DNA of 12,510 nt from Caldilineales bacterium (GCA_021463315.1 JAJTXO010000058.1:1-12510); one strand, 5' to 3'. Shown: positions 1 to 6,761, counted from the stretch's first letter. Notes: generated from the sequence alone by a model not told the origin. A program made the numbers and translations.

Positions 1-924
1 GAAATCGCTAACCTGAAGCGCCTGGAAGATGCAGGGGCCAGCGCTGTCGTCCTCTACTCGCTGTTCGAGGAACAGCTTGTGCAGCAGGAATTTGAGCTGG
101 CACACCACCTCGACCAGGGCACCGAGAGCTACGCTGAGGCCCTCTCGTATGTCCCCCGGTCCATCGGGTTCAAGCTGGGGCCAGACGCCTACCTGGAACA
201 CATCCGCAAGGCCAAGGAGGCCATTGACATCCCCGTGATCGCCAGCCTCAACGGCAGCTCACTGGGCGGCTGGACCAGGTTCGCCCGCAAGATGCAGGAG
301 GCCGGGGCCGACGCGCTGGAGGTCAACCTGTACTTCCTGCCCACCGACCCGCGAGTGGCCTGCGGTGCAGTGGAGCAGATCTACCTGGATGTGCTGGCCA
401 ACGTCAAGCGCAATGTCACCATCCCGGTGGCGATGAAGATCGGCCCCTACTTCACCTCCCTGCCACGCATGGCCCAGGCGCTGGATGCGGGCGGCGCGGA
501 CGCGCTGGTGCTGTTCAATCGCTTCTATCAGCCCGACCTGAACATCGAAGAACTAACCGTCGAACCCCGTCTGGTGCTCAGCACCTCGGACGAACTGCGC
601 CTGCCGCTGCGTTGGATCGCCATCCTTTACAGCCACCTGAGCTGCTCGCTGGCGCTGACCACCGGAGTTCACACCGTAGAGGATGCAGTCAAGGCCGTGA
701 TGGCTGGCGCGGACGTCGCCACCATGACCTCGGCCTTGTTGCACCATGGCATCGGCCACATCACCGCCCTGGTAGAGGGTGTGACCCACTGGATGGAAGA
801 GCACGAATACGACTCGGTGGACATGATGAAGGGCAGCCTCAGCCAGCGCAAGGTGGCCGAGCCAGCCGCGTTCGAGCGCGCCAACTACATGAAGACCCTG
901 CGCAGCTACTCGGGTCTGCGTTGA
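1..924 (+). CDS. Dihydroorotate dehydrogenase-like flavoprotein (5' end outside window)
   Basis: The reading frame is open from base 1, so 307 residues are visible and a short N-terminal piece (perhaps 20-30 residues, judged from the usual ~330-aa family length) lies outside the window. The fold is an FMN-binding TIM barrel related to PyrD. Fragment residues 82-92 (SLNGSSLGGWT), 107-117 (EVNLYFLPTDP), Lys146 in VAMKIGP and the C-terminal phosphate-binding stretch TTGVHTVEDA...AGAD (220-238) follow the barrel order. Class 1 dihydroorotate dehydrogenases carry an N-x-S/C-x-P-N segment with the catalytic base. This protein has NLYFLPTDP there, so dihydroorotate oxidation should not be assumed and the substrate is unknown. 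It is followed by a repeat element whose T6 tract could end the transcript. Family call is firm; pyrimidine role is doubtful. Confidence 0.88.
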   Translation, partial: EIANLKRLEDAGASAVVLYSLFEEQLVQQEFELAHHLDQGTESYAEALSYVPRSIGFKLGPDAYLEHIRKAKEAIDIPVIASLNGSSLGGWTRFARKMQEAGADALEVNLYFLPTDPRVACGAVEQIYLDVLANVKRNVTIPVAMKIGPYFTSLPRMAQALDAGGADALVLFNRFYQPDLNIEELTVEPRLVLSTSDELRLPLRWIAILYSHLSCSLALTTGVHTVEDAVKAVMAGADVATMTSALLHHGIGHITALVEGVTHWMEEHEYDSVDMMKGSLSQRKVAEPAAFERANYMKTLRSYSGLR

Positions 925-961
925 CCGCGTGCGCTGCTGCACATCGTGCATTCCTCCTCCC

Positions 962-1073
962 GTATCATCTCAATAGAGGGGAAAGACTTCCGAAGTCTTA
1001 TGGACTGTGAGCCCGTTTTGAACAAACCTGCGCAGACTTCGGAAGTCTCGGCCCCGGTTTTTTGAGATGACAC
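962..1073 (+). repeat. GACTTC-palindrome composite element, copy 1 (intact)
   Basis: This ~112-bp element begins GTATCATCTCAA and ends TTGAGATGACAC, giving terminal inverted repeats of about 11 bp with one mismatch. Inside are the palindrome AGACTTCCGAAGTCT (985-999), a spacer and the inverted counterpart AGACTTCGGAAGTCT (1034-1048). GGGG (978-981) and CCCC (1052-1055) can pair outside the two heads. CCCC is followed by GG and a T6 run (1058-1063), so the folded RNA would look like a rho-independent terminator for the + strand gene upstream. Near-identical copies lie at 2451, 4872 and 4988. Confidence 0.93.
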
Positions 1074-1084
1074 CTCCTCCCTAC

Positions 1085-1118
1085 AAAAAGCTCCCGGCCG
1101 GTTGGCTGGGAGCTTTTT
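1085..1118. terminator. Bidirectional rho-independent terminator between convergent genes
   Basis: AAAAAGCTCCC (1085-1095) and GGGAGCTTTTT (1108-1118) form a perfect 11-bp inverted repeat. The inner bases add four further pairs (one G-T) around a GGTT loop. The A run on one side becomes a T run on the other strand, so the structure works both ways. It sits between the + strand flavoprotein (stop at 924) and the - strand MFS gene (stop at 1146), which is where a shared terminator is expected. Confidence 0.9.
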
Positions 1119-1145
1119 GCGTAAAGGCAGCAGAGAAGCTGCCGC

Positions 1146-2402
1146 TCATGTCCCACCACCGTCCACAGCCGCGGCTGCTGGCGCGTGATCCTCGATCCGT
1201 AGCAGCGGCGGCAGCAGCAATCCGACGCCGGCCATCAGGAGACAGATCAGCCCGCCCGCCACATACCACGGGGTGATGCCCACGACATCGGCCACGGGGC
1301 CGGCCACGGCCAGGCTCAACGGCGTCATGGCCGTGGACGCGGCGTACATCAGCGCCAGCACCCGGCCCTGCATCTCCGGCGCGACCGTGGCCTGTATGAT
1401 AGCCATGATCGGACCGTTGACCATAGGCTGGGTGAACCCGGCCAGAAACATGGCGCCCAACGCCAGCGCAAAGAGCGAAGCCGGCGTCAGACCAATCAGC
1501 ATCACGCCCAAGCCCATGCCCACCAGCCCCGCCAGCGAGGTGTAGATACGCCGCCGGAAGCCGCCCCACGCGCTCAACGCCAGTCCTCCCAGCACCACGC
1601 CAATGCCAAAGGCCGACTCCAGTCCACCCAGATGCCAGGGGCCGCCTTGGAAGTGGTCAACCACCAGCAGCGGCATCAGCGAAAAAGCCGGCGTCAGCAC
1701 GAAGTTGATCACCGTGGCTATCACCATCACCATCAGCAGGCCGGGCCAGACCCCCACGTAGCGCAGCCCGGCCCGCAGATCGGCCAGCACCGAGGGGCGG
1801 GGACCAGCCGCAGGCGCGGCCGGCGGCTGGGGCACCGCAATGAAGAGCAGCGGGGCAATGGCCAGCGCCGCGGTCACGATGTCGATCAGCAGTATCAGGG
1901 GCAGCGCGGCCAGGCTGAGCAGCAGCGCGCCCAGCGGCGGCGCCATGATGTTCATCAGACCGTACAGCGTCTGGTTCATGCCGGCGACCCGCGCCAGGTG
2001 CTGCACCGGCACCATCAAGGAGGTCGAGGCCTGCATCGCCGGCCAGTGAAAAGCCCCGCCGCAGCCACGGATGAACATGACCACATAGACGTGCCAGGGC
2101 TGCAGGCTGCCGTTCCAGGCCAGGACCAACGCCAAGGCCGTGGCCAGCGCCACCGACGCGTCGGCCATCACCATCACCCAGCGTCGCGGCCAGCGGTCGA
2201 CCAGCGCGCCGGCAAAGGGGCCAATCACGATGCCCGGCAGCATCGCCACCAAGGTCGCCATAGCCAGCACCGTGGCCGAACCGGTCTCCTGGGTCAGCCA
2301 CCACACCAGGGCAAACTGCACCAGGCTGCTGCCCAGCAAGGAAAACGCCTGTCCGCCCCAGATCAAAAAGAAGGGACGCTGCCATCGTCTGTTGTCGCTC
2401 AT
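1146..2402 (-). CDS. MFS transporter, MFS_3 / EntS-Mef-like exporter
   Basis: The 418-residue protein has the length and hydrophobic pattern of a 12-helix major facilitator permease in the inner membrane. Motif A between helices 2 and 3 is visible as G61-PFAGALVDRWPRR-74. Other family-typical pieces are RVAGMNQTLYG (138-148) and APEMQGRVLAL (341-351) after the central loop (about 190-215, Pro/Ala-rich). These features match the MFS_3 group that includes enterobactin exporter EntS and macrolide efflux Mef proteins, so proton-driven export of a small molecule is likely; the substrate cannot be read from sequence. The ATG at 2402 is the natural start because the N-terminus begins just ahead of helix 1, although the upstream Shine-Dalgarno is weak. 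The gene stands alone and ends at the bidirectional terminator. Confidence 0.9.
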   Translation of the reverse strand: MSDNRRWQRPFFLIWGGQAFSLLGSSLVQFALVWWLTQETGSATVLAMATLVAMLPGIVIGPFAGALVDRWPRRWVMVMADASVALATALALVLAWNGSLQPWHVYVVMFIRGCGGAFHWPAMQASTSLMVPVQHLARVAGMNQTLYGLMNIMAPPLGALLLSLAALPLILLIDIVTAALAIAPLLFIAVPQPPAAPAAGPRPSVLADLRAGLRYVGVWPGLLMVMVIATVINFVLTPAFSLMPLLVVDHFQGGPWHLGGLESAFGIGVVLGGLALSAWGGFRRRIYTSLAGLVGMGLGVMLIGLTPASLFALALGAMFLAGFTQPMVNGPIMAIIQATVAPEMQGRVLALMYAASTAMTPLSLAVAGPVADVVGITPWYVAGGLICLLMAGVGLLLPPLLRIEDHAPAAAAVDGGGT

Positions 2403-2450
2403 AGATGCTCAGCTCTCACGCTGCAAAGCCAGTCACGAAACGTTATTGCT

Positions 2451-2542
2451 GTATCATCTCAATTGGGGAAGACTTCCGAAGTCTTATGGACTGTGAGCCC
2501 GTTTTGAACAAACCTGCGCAGACTTCGGAAGTCTCGACCCCG
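2451..2542 (+). repeat. GACTTC-palindrome composite element, copy 2 (right end lost)
   Basis: The copy starts GTATCATCTCAA like the others and keeps both palindromic heads (2470-2484 and 2520-2534). Similarity stops at CGACCCCG (ending 2542). The expected GTTTTTTGAG plus right terminal repeat is replaced by unrelated sequence, so the T6 tract and right terminal repeat are missing. It lies upstream of the MFS gene and downstream of the HAD gene, both on the minus strand. Confidence 0.88.
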
Positions 2543-2586
2543 AAGTCTTGGGCTGGGCGGTTGCCACGAAACCACCAACATGCTAT

Positions 2587-2748
2587 AGAAACCCACCCCA
2601 CCATTCCGGGTTACGCTTCACACCTTGCGGCGTACAAAATCCCCCGCAACGCAGAAACCCACTCCACCATTCCGGGTTACGCTTCACACCCTGCGGCATA
2701 CAAAATCCCCCGCAACGCAGAAACCCACCCCACCATTCCGGGTTACGC
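2587..2748. repeat. 66-bp tandem direct repeat, 2.5 units
   Basis: Units start at 2587, 2653 and 2719, a strict 66-bp period. The third stops after 30 bases at 2748. Each begins AGAAACCCACYCCACCATTC and contains CGGGTTACGC. The two full units differ at only a few positions. Because 66 is a multiple of three, long false reading frames run through the array. It fills most of the gene-free stretch 2543-2763 between the truncated element and the HAD stop codon. The other bases there show nothing else apart from a 5-bp inverted repeat (ACTCG/CGAGT, 2752-2764) touching the HAD stop. Confidence 0.92.
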
Positions 2749-2763
2749 ATTACTCGTTACGAG

Positions 2764-3576
2764 TTACGTCCCGGGCAGCAGCTCTGCCAACTGGCTGACC
2801 ACATACGTCGGCCGGATCGGCGACGCCGCGGCCTGGGCGGCGTTGGTGGCGCCGGTCAGCGTCAGCGCGGCCGCCATGCCCGCGTCCAGCCCCATCAGCA
2901 CATCCGTCTCCAGCCGGTCGCCCGTCATCAGACATTCTGTCGGGGGCAGATTCAGCAGACGCAGCGCAGCCGTGGCCATATAGGCCGACGGCTTGCCGAC
3001 GATGGCCTCCACCTTGACATCGGTGCAGGCCTCGATGGCTGCGATCAGCGCGGCCGCGTCGGGCTGGCCGCCGCCCGGCACCGGGCAGAACTTGTCGCCG
3101 TTGGTGGCGAAGAAGGCCGCGCCGCCGCGGATGGCATCGAAGGCGATCTGCAGCTTGCGATAGGCGAAGGTGCGGTCGAAGCTGACCACCACCGCATCGA
3201 CCGCCGCGTCGTCGGCCAGCTCGAAGCCGGCCCCGGCCAGCACGTCGTGCAGCGGCTGCTCGCCGATGACAAACAGCCGGCCACCGGGCAGGCGCCGCTG
3301 CAAGAAATCGGCCATCACCAGGGTTGAATTGAGCACATCCTGCGGCGGGGTCGGCAGCCCCAGCCGGCTCAGCAGCGCGGCCTGGCTCTCGCGGGTCTTG
3401 GTGGGATTGTTGGAGAGGAAGAGGGTGCGCTTGCCCAACCCGCGCAGATGCTGGATCGTCTCGCCCGCGCTGGGCAGCAGAGCGTCGCCCAGATAGACCG
3501 TGCCATCCAGATCGAAGAGGTAGGCGGCATAGAGCCGATCCGGACGGGGGCCAGCTCCGGCTAAGTCGTTGTTCAT
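2764..3576 (-). CDS. HAD-superfamily phosphatase, subclass IIA (NagD-like)
   Basis: The 270-residue protein shows all four HAD motifs in order: motif I DLDGT (Asp22 nucleophile, Asp24), motif II SNN (55-57), motif III Lys195 in GKPSAYM, and motif IV GDRLETD (219-225). The large insert between motifs II and III is the IIA-type cap. Length and the SNNPTKT and GKPS signatures match the NagD / phosphoglycolate / p-nitrophenyl phosphatase group. It is therefore expected to be a cytoplasmic Mg-dependent phosphatase, with sugar or nucleotide monophosphates as plausible but unproven substrates. Start at 3576 is backed by AGAAGG eight bases upstream (3585-3590 on the other strand). It is transcribed divergently from the GNAT gene, 113 bp apart. 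Confidence 0.92.
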   Translation of the reverse strand: MNNDLAGAGPRPDRLYAAYLFDLDGTVYLGDALLPSAGETIQHLRGLGKRTLFLSNNPTKTRESQAALLSRLGLPTPPQDVLNSTLVMADFLQRRLPGGRLFVIGEQPLHDVLAGAGFELADDAAVDAVVVSFDRTFAYRKLQIAFDAIRGGAAFFATNGDKFCPVPGGGQPDAAALIAAIEACTDVKVEAIVGKPSAYMATAALRLLNLPPTECLMTGDRLETDVLMGLDAGMAAALTLTGATNAAQAAASPIRPTYVVSQLAELLPGT

Positions 3577-3627
3577 GGGGCAAACCTTCTCATGCCATCA
3601 GGGTTTTGTGATGGGGTAGCTCACATT

Positions 3628-3655
3628 TTGCCAACGCCGTCACCTGTGCTATACT
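3628..3655 (+). promoter_or_regulatory. Sigma70-type promoter for the GNAT fusion gene
   Basis: TTGCCA (3628-3633), a 16-bp spacer and TATACT (3650-3655). Predicted transcription start is near 3662. This excludes the in-frame ATG at 3660 and supports the ATG at 3690, which has a good Shine-Dalgarno. Confidence 0.72.
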
Positions 3656-3689
3656 GCATATGACGCAGCGCGTCATAAGGAGACAACCT

Positions 3690-4865
3690 ATGCACAAACG
3701 TCGATCTGTTCATCGATTTGTCACCGACGGCGGTCTCGAGATCAAAGTCTACCGCATCAAGCCTGAGGACGCTGAAAACCTGGTAGATCTGTTCAAGCAT
3801 CTTTCGGAGACCAGCCGCTACCTGCGCTTCAACGAGATGCTGAGCAATCCAGATCCTGATTTCGTTTGGCAGACGGCGCAGCACATGGCGTTGGTGCCGC
3901 CAGGGCAGGGCGCGGCCTGGTTGGCCTTCGCTGACCTGCCCGGTGAGCCGAATGCGCCGGTGGCTGGCGCGCGCTATATCTATCTGGGCGGCCGGCGCAG
4001 GGCCGAAGTCTCCGTTGCAGTGCGCGACGACCTGCACCGGCACGGCATCGGGGCTGAGCTGCTGCTCTATCTGGCTCGCCACGCCCGCACCCACGGCGTG
4101 AAACAACTGGTTGCCACCTTCGACACCAGCAACAAGGCGATCTGGCGGCTGATCCATCAGGCGCCCTATGGGATCCTGACCACGGTGCGTGGCCGTGAGA
4201 CCGAGATAATCATCGATTTGACCAAGCCAGTCGAGCCTGAACCCGAGACGACCGACGCGATCGCTCCCGTGCAGCCCGACCCATCCGAACTTTCAAAGGA
4301 GAAAGCAATGCCCGAAGAAGTCATCACCAAGTTCCTTGTGGCCAATGGACTGGAATTGCGGGTGCGGCCACAGACCGCGGCCGATGCAGCGCGCGTAGCA
4401 GAGCTGTTCGCACATGGCAGCCCCGAGAAGCGTCTCGAACGCCTGGGCCCCGCTCTGGGCAACGCAGGCCAAATGGCTCTGGCCGAGGCAGTTCAGGTCA
4501 TGCCGTTTAGCCCGCACGACGGCTGCGTTTGGCTGGCCTTCGCCGACCTACCCGGCCAGCCCGACAGCCTGGTGGCCAGCGGCCGCTTCATGCGCTGCAG
4601 CCCCGACGAGGCAGAGATGTCCATCGTCGTGCGCGATGATGTGCAAGGCCAGGGCATCGGTGGCAAGCTGCTCTACTTCGTGTTGGACCAGGCCCGCGCC
4701 ATGGGCGTGCATCGCATGACCTCCTGCTTTGCCAGCGACAACGAAGCAGTGTGGCAGATTCTGAGCTATTCGCCCTACCACGTCACCTGGCAGCCACGCG
4801 GCAAGCAGGTCGAGATTGCCGTGCATCTGCAGGCCCGGGCTGAAAGCTCGCCGTCGCTGAACTGA
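3690..4865 (+). CDS. Tandem two-domain GNAT acetyltransferase (fusion)
   Basis: The 391-residue protein contains two GNAT domains, about 10-178 and 212-385, joined by an acidic Pro/Glu-rich linker (179-206). Domain 1 has SRYLRF (43-48), typical of Pat-like protein acetyltransferases, and the acetyl-CoA loop VRDDLHRHGIGAEL (111-124), where His116 replaces the usual Gln/Arg of Q/R-x-x-G-x-G. Domain 2 has RDDVQGQGIGG (315-325) with the canonical Gln319 but has lost SRYLRF (KRLERL at 247-252). Acceptor substrate is unknown; protein lysine or small-molecule amines are possible. ATG 3690 is chosen because AAGGAGA (3677-3683) lies six bases upstream of it. The linker ends at an in-frame ATG (Met207, base 4308) with its own Shine-Dalgarno, so a separate 185-aa product is possible. 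A paralogue follows at 5122. Confidence 0.9.
   Translation: MHKRRSVHRFVTDGGLEIKVYRIKPEDAENLVDLFKHLSETSRYLRFNEMLSNPDPDFVWQTAQHMALVPPGQGAAWLAFADLPGEPNAPVAGARYIYLGGRRRAEVSVAVRDDLHRHGIGAELLLYLARHARTHGVKQLVATFDTSNKAIWRLIHQAPYGILTTVRGRETEIIIDLTKPVEPEPETTDAIAPVQPDPSELSKEKAMPEEVITKFLVANGLELRVRPQTAADAARVAELFAHGSPEKRLERLGPALGNAGQMALAEAVQVMPFSPHDGCVWLAFADLPGQPDSLVASGRFMRCSPDEAEMSIVVRDDVQGQGIGGKLLYFVLDQARAMGVHRMTSCFASDNEAVWQILSYSPYHVTWQPRGKQVEIAVHLQARAESSPSLN
4295..4310 (+). promoter_or_regulatory. Internal Shine-Dalgarno and ATG inside the GNAT fusion
   Basis: AAAGGAG (4295-4301), a six-base spacer and ATG (4308-4310) sit in frame inside the fusion gene, exactly where the second GNAT domain begins. The peptide after this ATG (MPEEVITKFLVANGLELRVR) aligns with the N-terminus of domain 1. 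Either this is an active internal start or it is the fossil start site of a formerly separate gene. Confidence 0.7.
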
Positions 4866-4871
4866 TGCGAG

Positions 4872-4983
4872 GTATCATCTCAATAGTTGGGGAAGACTTC
4901 CGAAGTCTTATGGACTGTGAGCCCGTTTCGAACAAACCTGCGCAGACTTCGGAAGTCTCGACCCCGGTTTTTTGAGCTGACAC
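4872..4983 (+). repeat. GACTTC-palindrome composite element, copy 3 (intact)
   Basis: This full-length copy begins GTATCATCTCAA six bases after the GNAT fusion stop codon. It has both palindromic heads and ends CCCCGG-T6-GAGCTGACAC. The right end has GAGCTGACAC where copy 1 has GAGATGACAC. The T6 tract (4968-4973) follows a foldable stem, so the element could terminate the GNAT transcript. It is separated from copy 4 only by GATC (4984-4987). Confidence 0.93.
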
Positions 4984-4987
4984 GATC

Positions 4988-5100
4988 GTATCATCTCAAT
5001 AGATTGGGGAAGACTTCCGAAGTCTTATGGACTGTGAGCCCGTTTTGAACAAACCTGCGCTGACTTCGGAAGTCTCGACCCCGGTTTTTTGAGCTGACAC
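4988..5100 (+). repeat. GACTTC-palindrome composite element, copy 4 (tandem with copy 3)
   Basis: This intact copy lies directly after copy 3, and GATC follows both copies (4984-4987 and 5101-5104), so the tandem unit is element plus GATC. It differs from copy 3 by a few bases, for example GCGCTGACTTC instead of GCGCAGACTTC at the second head. Its T6 tract is at 5085-5090, only about 30 bases before the start of the next GNAT gene. Confidence 0.93.
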
Positions 5101-5121
5101 GATCCGAGATGTGAAAATCCG

Positions 5122-5706
5122 ATGGCCGAGTTGTCACCCATGTCCGACGCGCCGACCGCCGCTGGCGAGCCAGGTTGGGCCACGCTGCAAACCACCAGTG
5201 GCCTGACCCTGCGCGTGCGGGCCGAACAGCCCGGCGACGGCCCGGTCTTGGTCGATCTGTTCAACCATCTCAGCCCCTCCAGCCGCTATCTGCGCTTCAG
5301 CAAGTCGATGGACGACCCCGATCCGCAGCGGGTTCGGCAGGAGGCCGAGCGGCTGGCGCGGCTGGGACCGCCTCTTGATATGGCCTGGCTGGCCTTTGTC
5401 GACTCGCCCGACCAAACTGAGGCCGCGGTCGGCGCGGTGCGCTTCTTTCGCACCGGGCCGAACGAGGCGGAGCTGGCTGTTTCCGTCCGGGACGATCGGC
5501 AGCGCCAGGGCATCGGCTCGGCCCTGCTGAGCTTTGCCTGCACGGCCGCGCAAGAGACCGGCATCCAGCGCCTGACCGCAACCTTTCGCAGCGAGAATCG
5601 GGGCATCTGGGCGCTGGTCAAACGGTCGCCCTACCCGGTTTCCTGGAGGCTGGAGGGGCCCGAGGTCCATGCCGTGATGGATCTGACGGCCCCTCGCGCC
5701 GCTTGA
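5122..5706 (+). CDS. Single-domain GNAT acetyltransferase, paralogue of the fusion
   Basis: This 194-residue protein has one GNAT domain. SRYLRF is at 54-59 and the acetyl-CoA binding loop RDDRQRQGIGSAL is at 123-135, with canonical Gln127, Gly130 and Gly132. The order LTLRVR...VDLFNHLSPSSRYLRF...MAWLAFVDSPD...ELAVSVRDD matches both halves of the upstream gene closely, so the three domains are paralogues from local duplication. Acceptor substrate is unknown. Start choice is uncertain: ATG 5122 and in-frame ATG 5140 (MSDAPT) are both possible and neither has a clear Shine-Dalgarno. Two tandem repeat elements separate it from the fusion gene, and no promoter is obvious between them, so how it is expressed is unclear. 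Confidence 0.87.
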   Translation: MAELSPMSDAPTAAGEPGWATLQTTSGLTLRVRAEQPGDGPVLVDLFNHLSPSSRYLRFSKSMDDPDPQRVRQEAERLARLGPPLDMAWLAFVDSPDQTEAAVGAVRFFRTGPNEAELAVSVRDDRQRQGIGSALLSFACTAAQETGIQRLTATFRSENRGIWALVKRSPYPVSWRLEGPEVHAVMDLTAPRAA

Positions 5707-5714
5707 CGCTCACC

Positions 5715-5766
5715 GATGACACGGATGGCCCGACGACGCGCCCCGTTTCGGGCCATCCGTGTGATC
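5715..5766. terminator. Long hairpin between convergent GNAT and cyclodeaminase-family genes
   Basis: ACACGGATGGCCCG (5719-5732) and CGGGCCATCCGTGT (5749-5762) pair perfectly over 14 bp around a 16-base loop. One mismatch and three further pairs extend the stem. There is no T run on either side, so it is not a canonical intrinsic terminator. Its place between two convergent stop codons (5706 and 5787) still suggests transcript-end or RNA-stability function. Confidence 0.55.
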
Positions 5767-5786
5767 TGAGCGCCACCGCCGGCCGC

Positions 5787-6761
5787 TCACAGCGGCAGCC
5801 AGCGGCCGATTTGCCGCTCCAGCGCGCGGCGGTAGACGATGGGCGCGGTGGCCATGTCATCCAGCGCCAGGCCCAGATTGGCGGCCACCGTGCGCTCGGC
5901 CGGCGACTGGCGGCCCGGCTTCTGGCCAGTGACCAGCTCGCCCAGGCTGGCATGAACCGGGGGAATATCCTGAAAATAGCCGCTATGCTGGTAATGCTCC
6001 AGTTGGGGGATATCGTCCGTACAGAACTTGTCCACCTCGGCCAGCGCGGCGCGGTCCCAGTAAGAGTCGAAATCGACCAGGGAGGCGAACGCACCCGGCT
6101 CCAGCCAGCCAGCCTGAATGGTCGCATGAGGCTGGCGCAGAATCGGCCCGGCCGTGACCACGATGTCGCAGCCGCTGACAGCCTGGCGCGGTTCGGCCAC
6201 CACCGTCACCCGGATCTCTCCCAGGCTGCTCACCTCGTCGGCAAAGCGCTGCGCGTTGTGCGGCGTGCGGTCATAGGCCATCACCCGCTGGATGGGGAAG
6301 AGCACCCGCAAGGCCTCCAGGTTGCTGCGCCCCTGCACCCCACAGCCCAGAATGCCCACCGTCTGGGAATCGGGCCGGGCCAGGTAGCGGGCGGACAGCG
6401 CCGTGGCCGCGCCGGTGCGCTTGGCGGTGATCCAGGTGCAGTCCATGACCGCCAGCGGCAGGCCGGTGTCGGCATCGTTGAGCACCAGCAGGCCGCTGAT
6501 GTAGGGCAGGCCGCGCTGCGGATTGTCGGGATAGCCCGCCACCCACTTGACGCCGATGGCCTCCGGGCCGGGGATATAGCAGGGCATGGCGTGGATGAAG
6601 GCATCGGGGCGGGAGTGGACGCCCGGCTTGGGCGGCATCTCCACCTGGCCCTGGCCGTGCTGGCGGAAGGCCTCTTCCAGCGCGTCGATGATCTCCGGCA
6701 TAGGGACCCCGACCGCCTCCACATCGGCGCGGGAGAGATAGAGCAAACGGTTTTCGGACAT
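5787..6761 (-). CDS. Ornithine cyclodeaminase / mu-crystallin family dehydrogenase
   Basis: The 324-residue protein matches the family in length and motifs: Lys72 in GVKWVAGYP, the loop RGLPYISGLLVLNDADTG (83-100), KRTGAATALSA (114-124), and the NAD(P)-binding motif GILGCGVQGR (136-145). Asp230 in LVDFDSYW is a plausible catalytic acid. The family includes ornithine cyclodeaminase, alanine dehydrogenase, arginine dehydrogenase and imine reductases, so the reaction is NAD(P)-linked chemistry on an amino or imino acid; the exact substrate cannot be assigned. Start 6761 is chosen because AGGAG (6769-6773, reverse strand) lies seven bases ahead. The longer frame to 6809 runs through the Shine-Dalgarno and has no support. 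It is last in an operon after the 4Fe-4S gene and the small membrane peptide. Confidence 0.87.
   Translation of the reverse strand: MSENRLLYLSRADVEAVGVPMPEIIDALEEAFRQHGQGQVEMPPKPGVHSRPDAFIHAMPCYIPGPEAIGVKWVAGYPDNPQRGLPYISGLLVLNDADTGLPLAVMDCTWITAKRTGAATALSARYLARPDSQTVGILGCGVQGRSNLEALRVLFPIQRVMAYDRTPHNAQRFADEVSSLGEIRVTVVAEPRQAVSGCDIVVTAGPILRQPHATIQAGWLEPGAFASLVDFDSYWDRAALAEVDKFCTDDIPQLEHYQHSGYFQDIPPVHASLGELVTGQKPGRQSPAERTVAANLGLALDDMATAPIVYRRALERQIGRWLPL

Noticed and set aside
1..924. Assignment as pyrD of pyrimidine synthesis
   Set aside because: The segment carrying the catalytic base in true class 1 enzymes is replaced by NLYFLPTDP, so only dihydroorotate-dehydrogenase-like is justified.
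1632..2507. + strand frame rich in His, Gln and Arg
   Set aside because: It is the antisense shadow of the MFS gene and continues into the repeat element.
2405..3327. + strand frames spanning the repeats and the HAD gene
   Set aside because: They owe their length to the 66-bp period being a multiple of three and to antisense HAD sequence. The peptides show repeat translation, not a fold.
3660..3692. Longer GNAT fusion start at ATG 3660
   Set aside because: It lies at the predicted transcription start of the TTGCCA/TATACT promoter, whereas ATG 3690 has AAGGAGA at proper spacing.
4872..5100. Small peptide gene within the ~112-bp element
   Set aside because: The frame differs between copies because of small length changes near the left end. 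There is no consistent Shine-Dalgarno, and conservation follows the palindromes.
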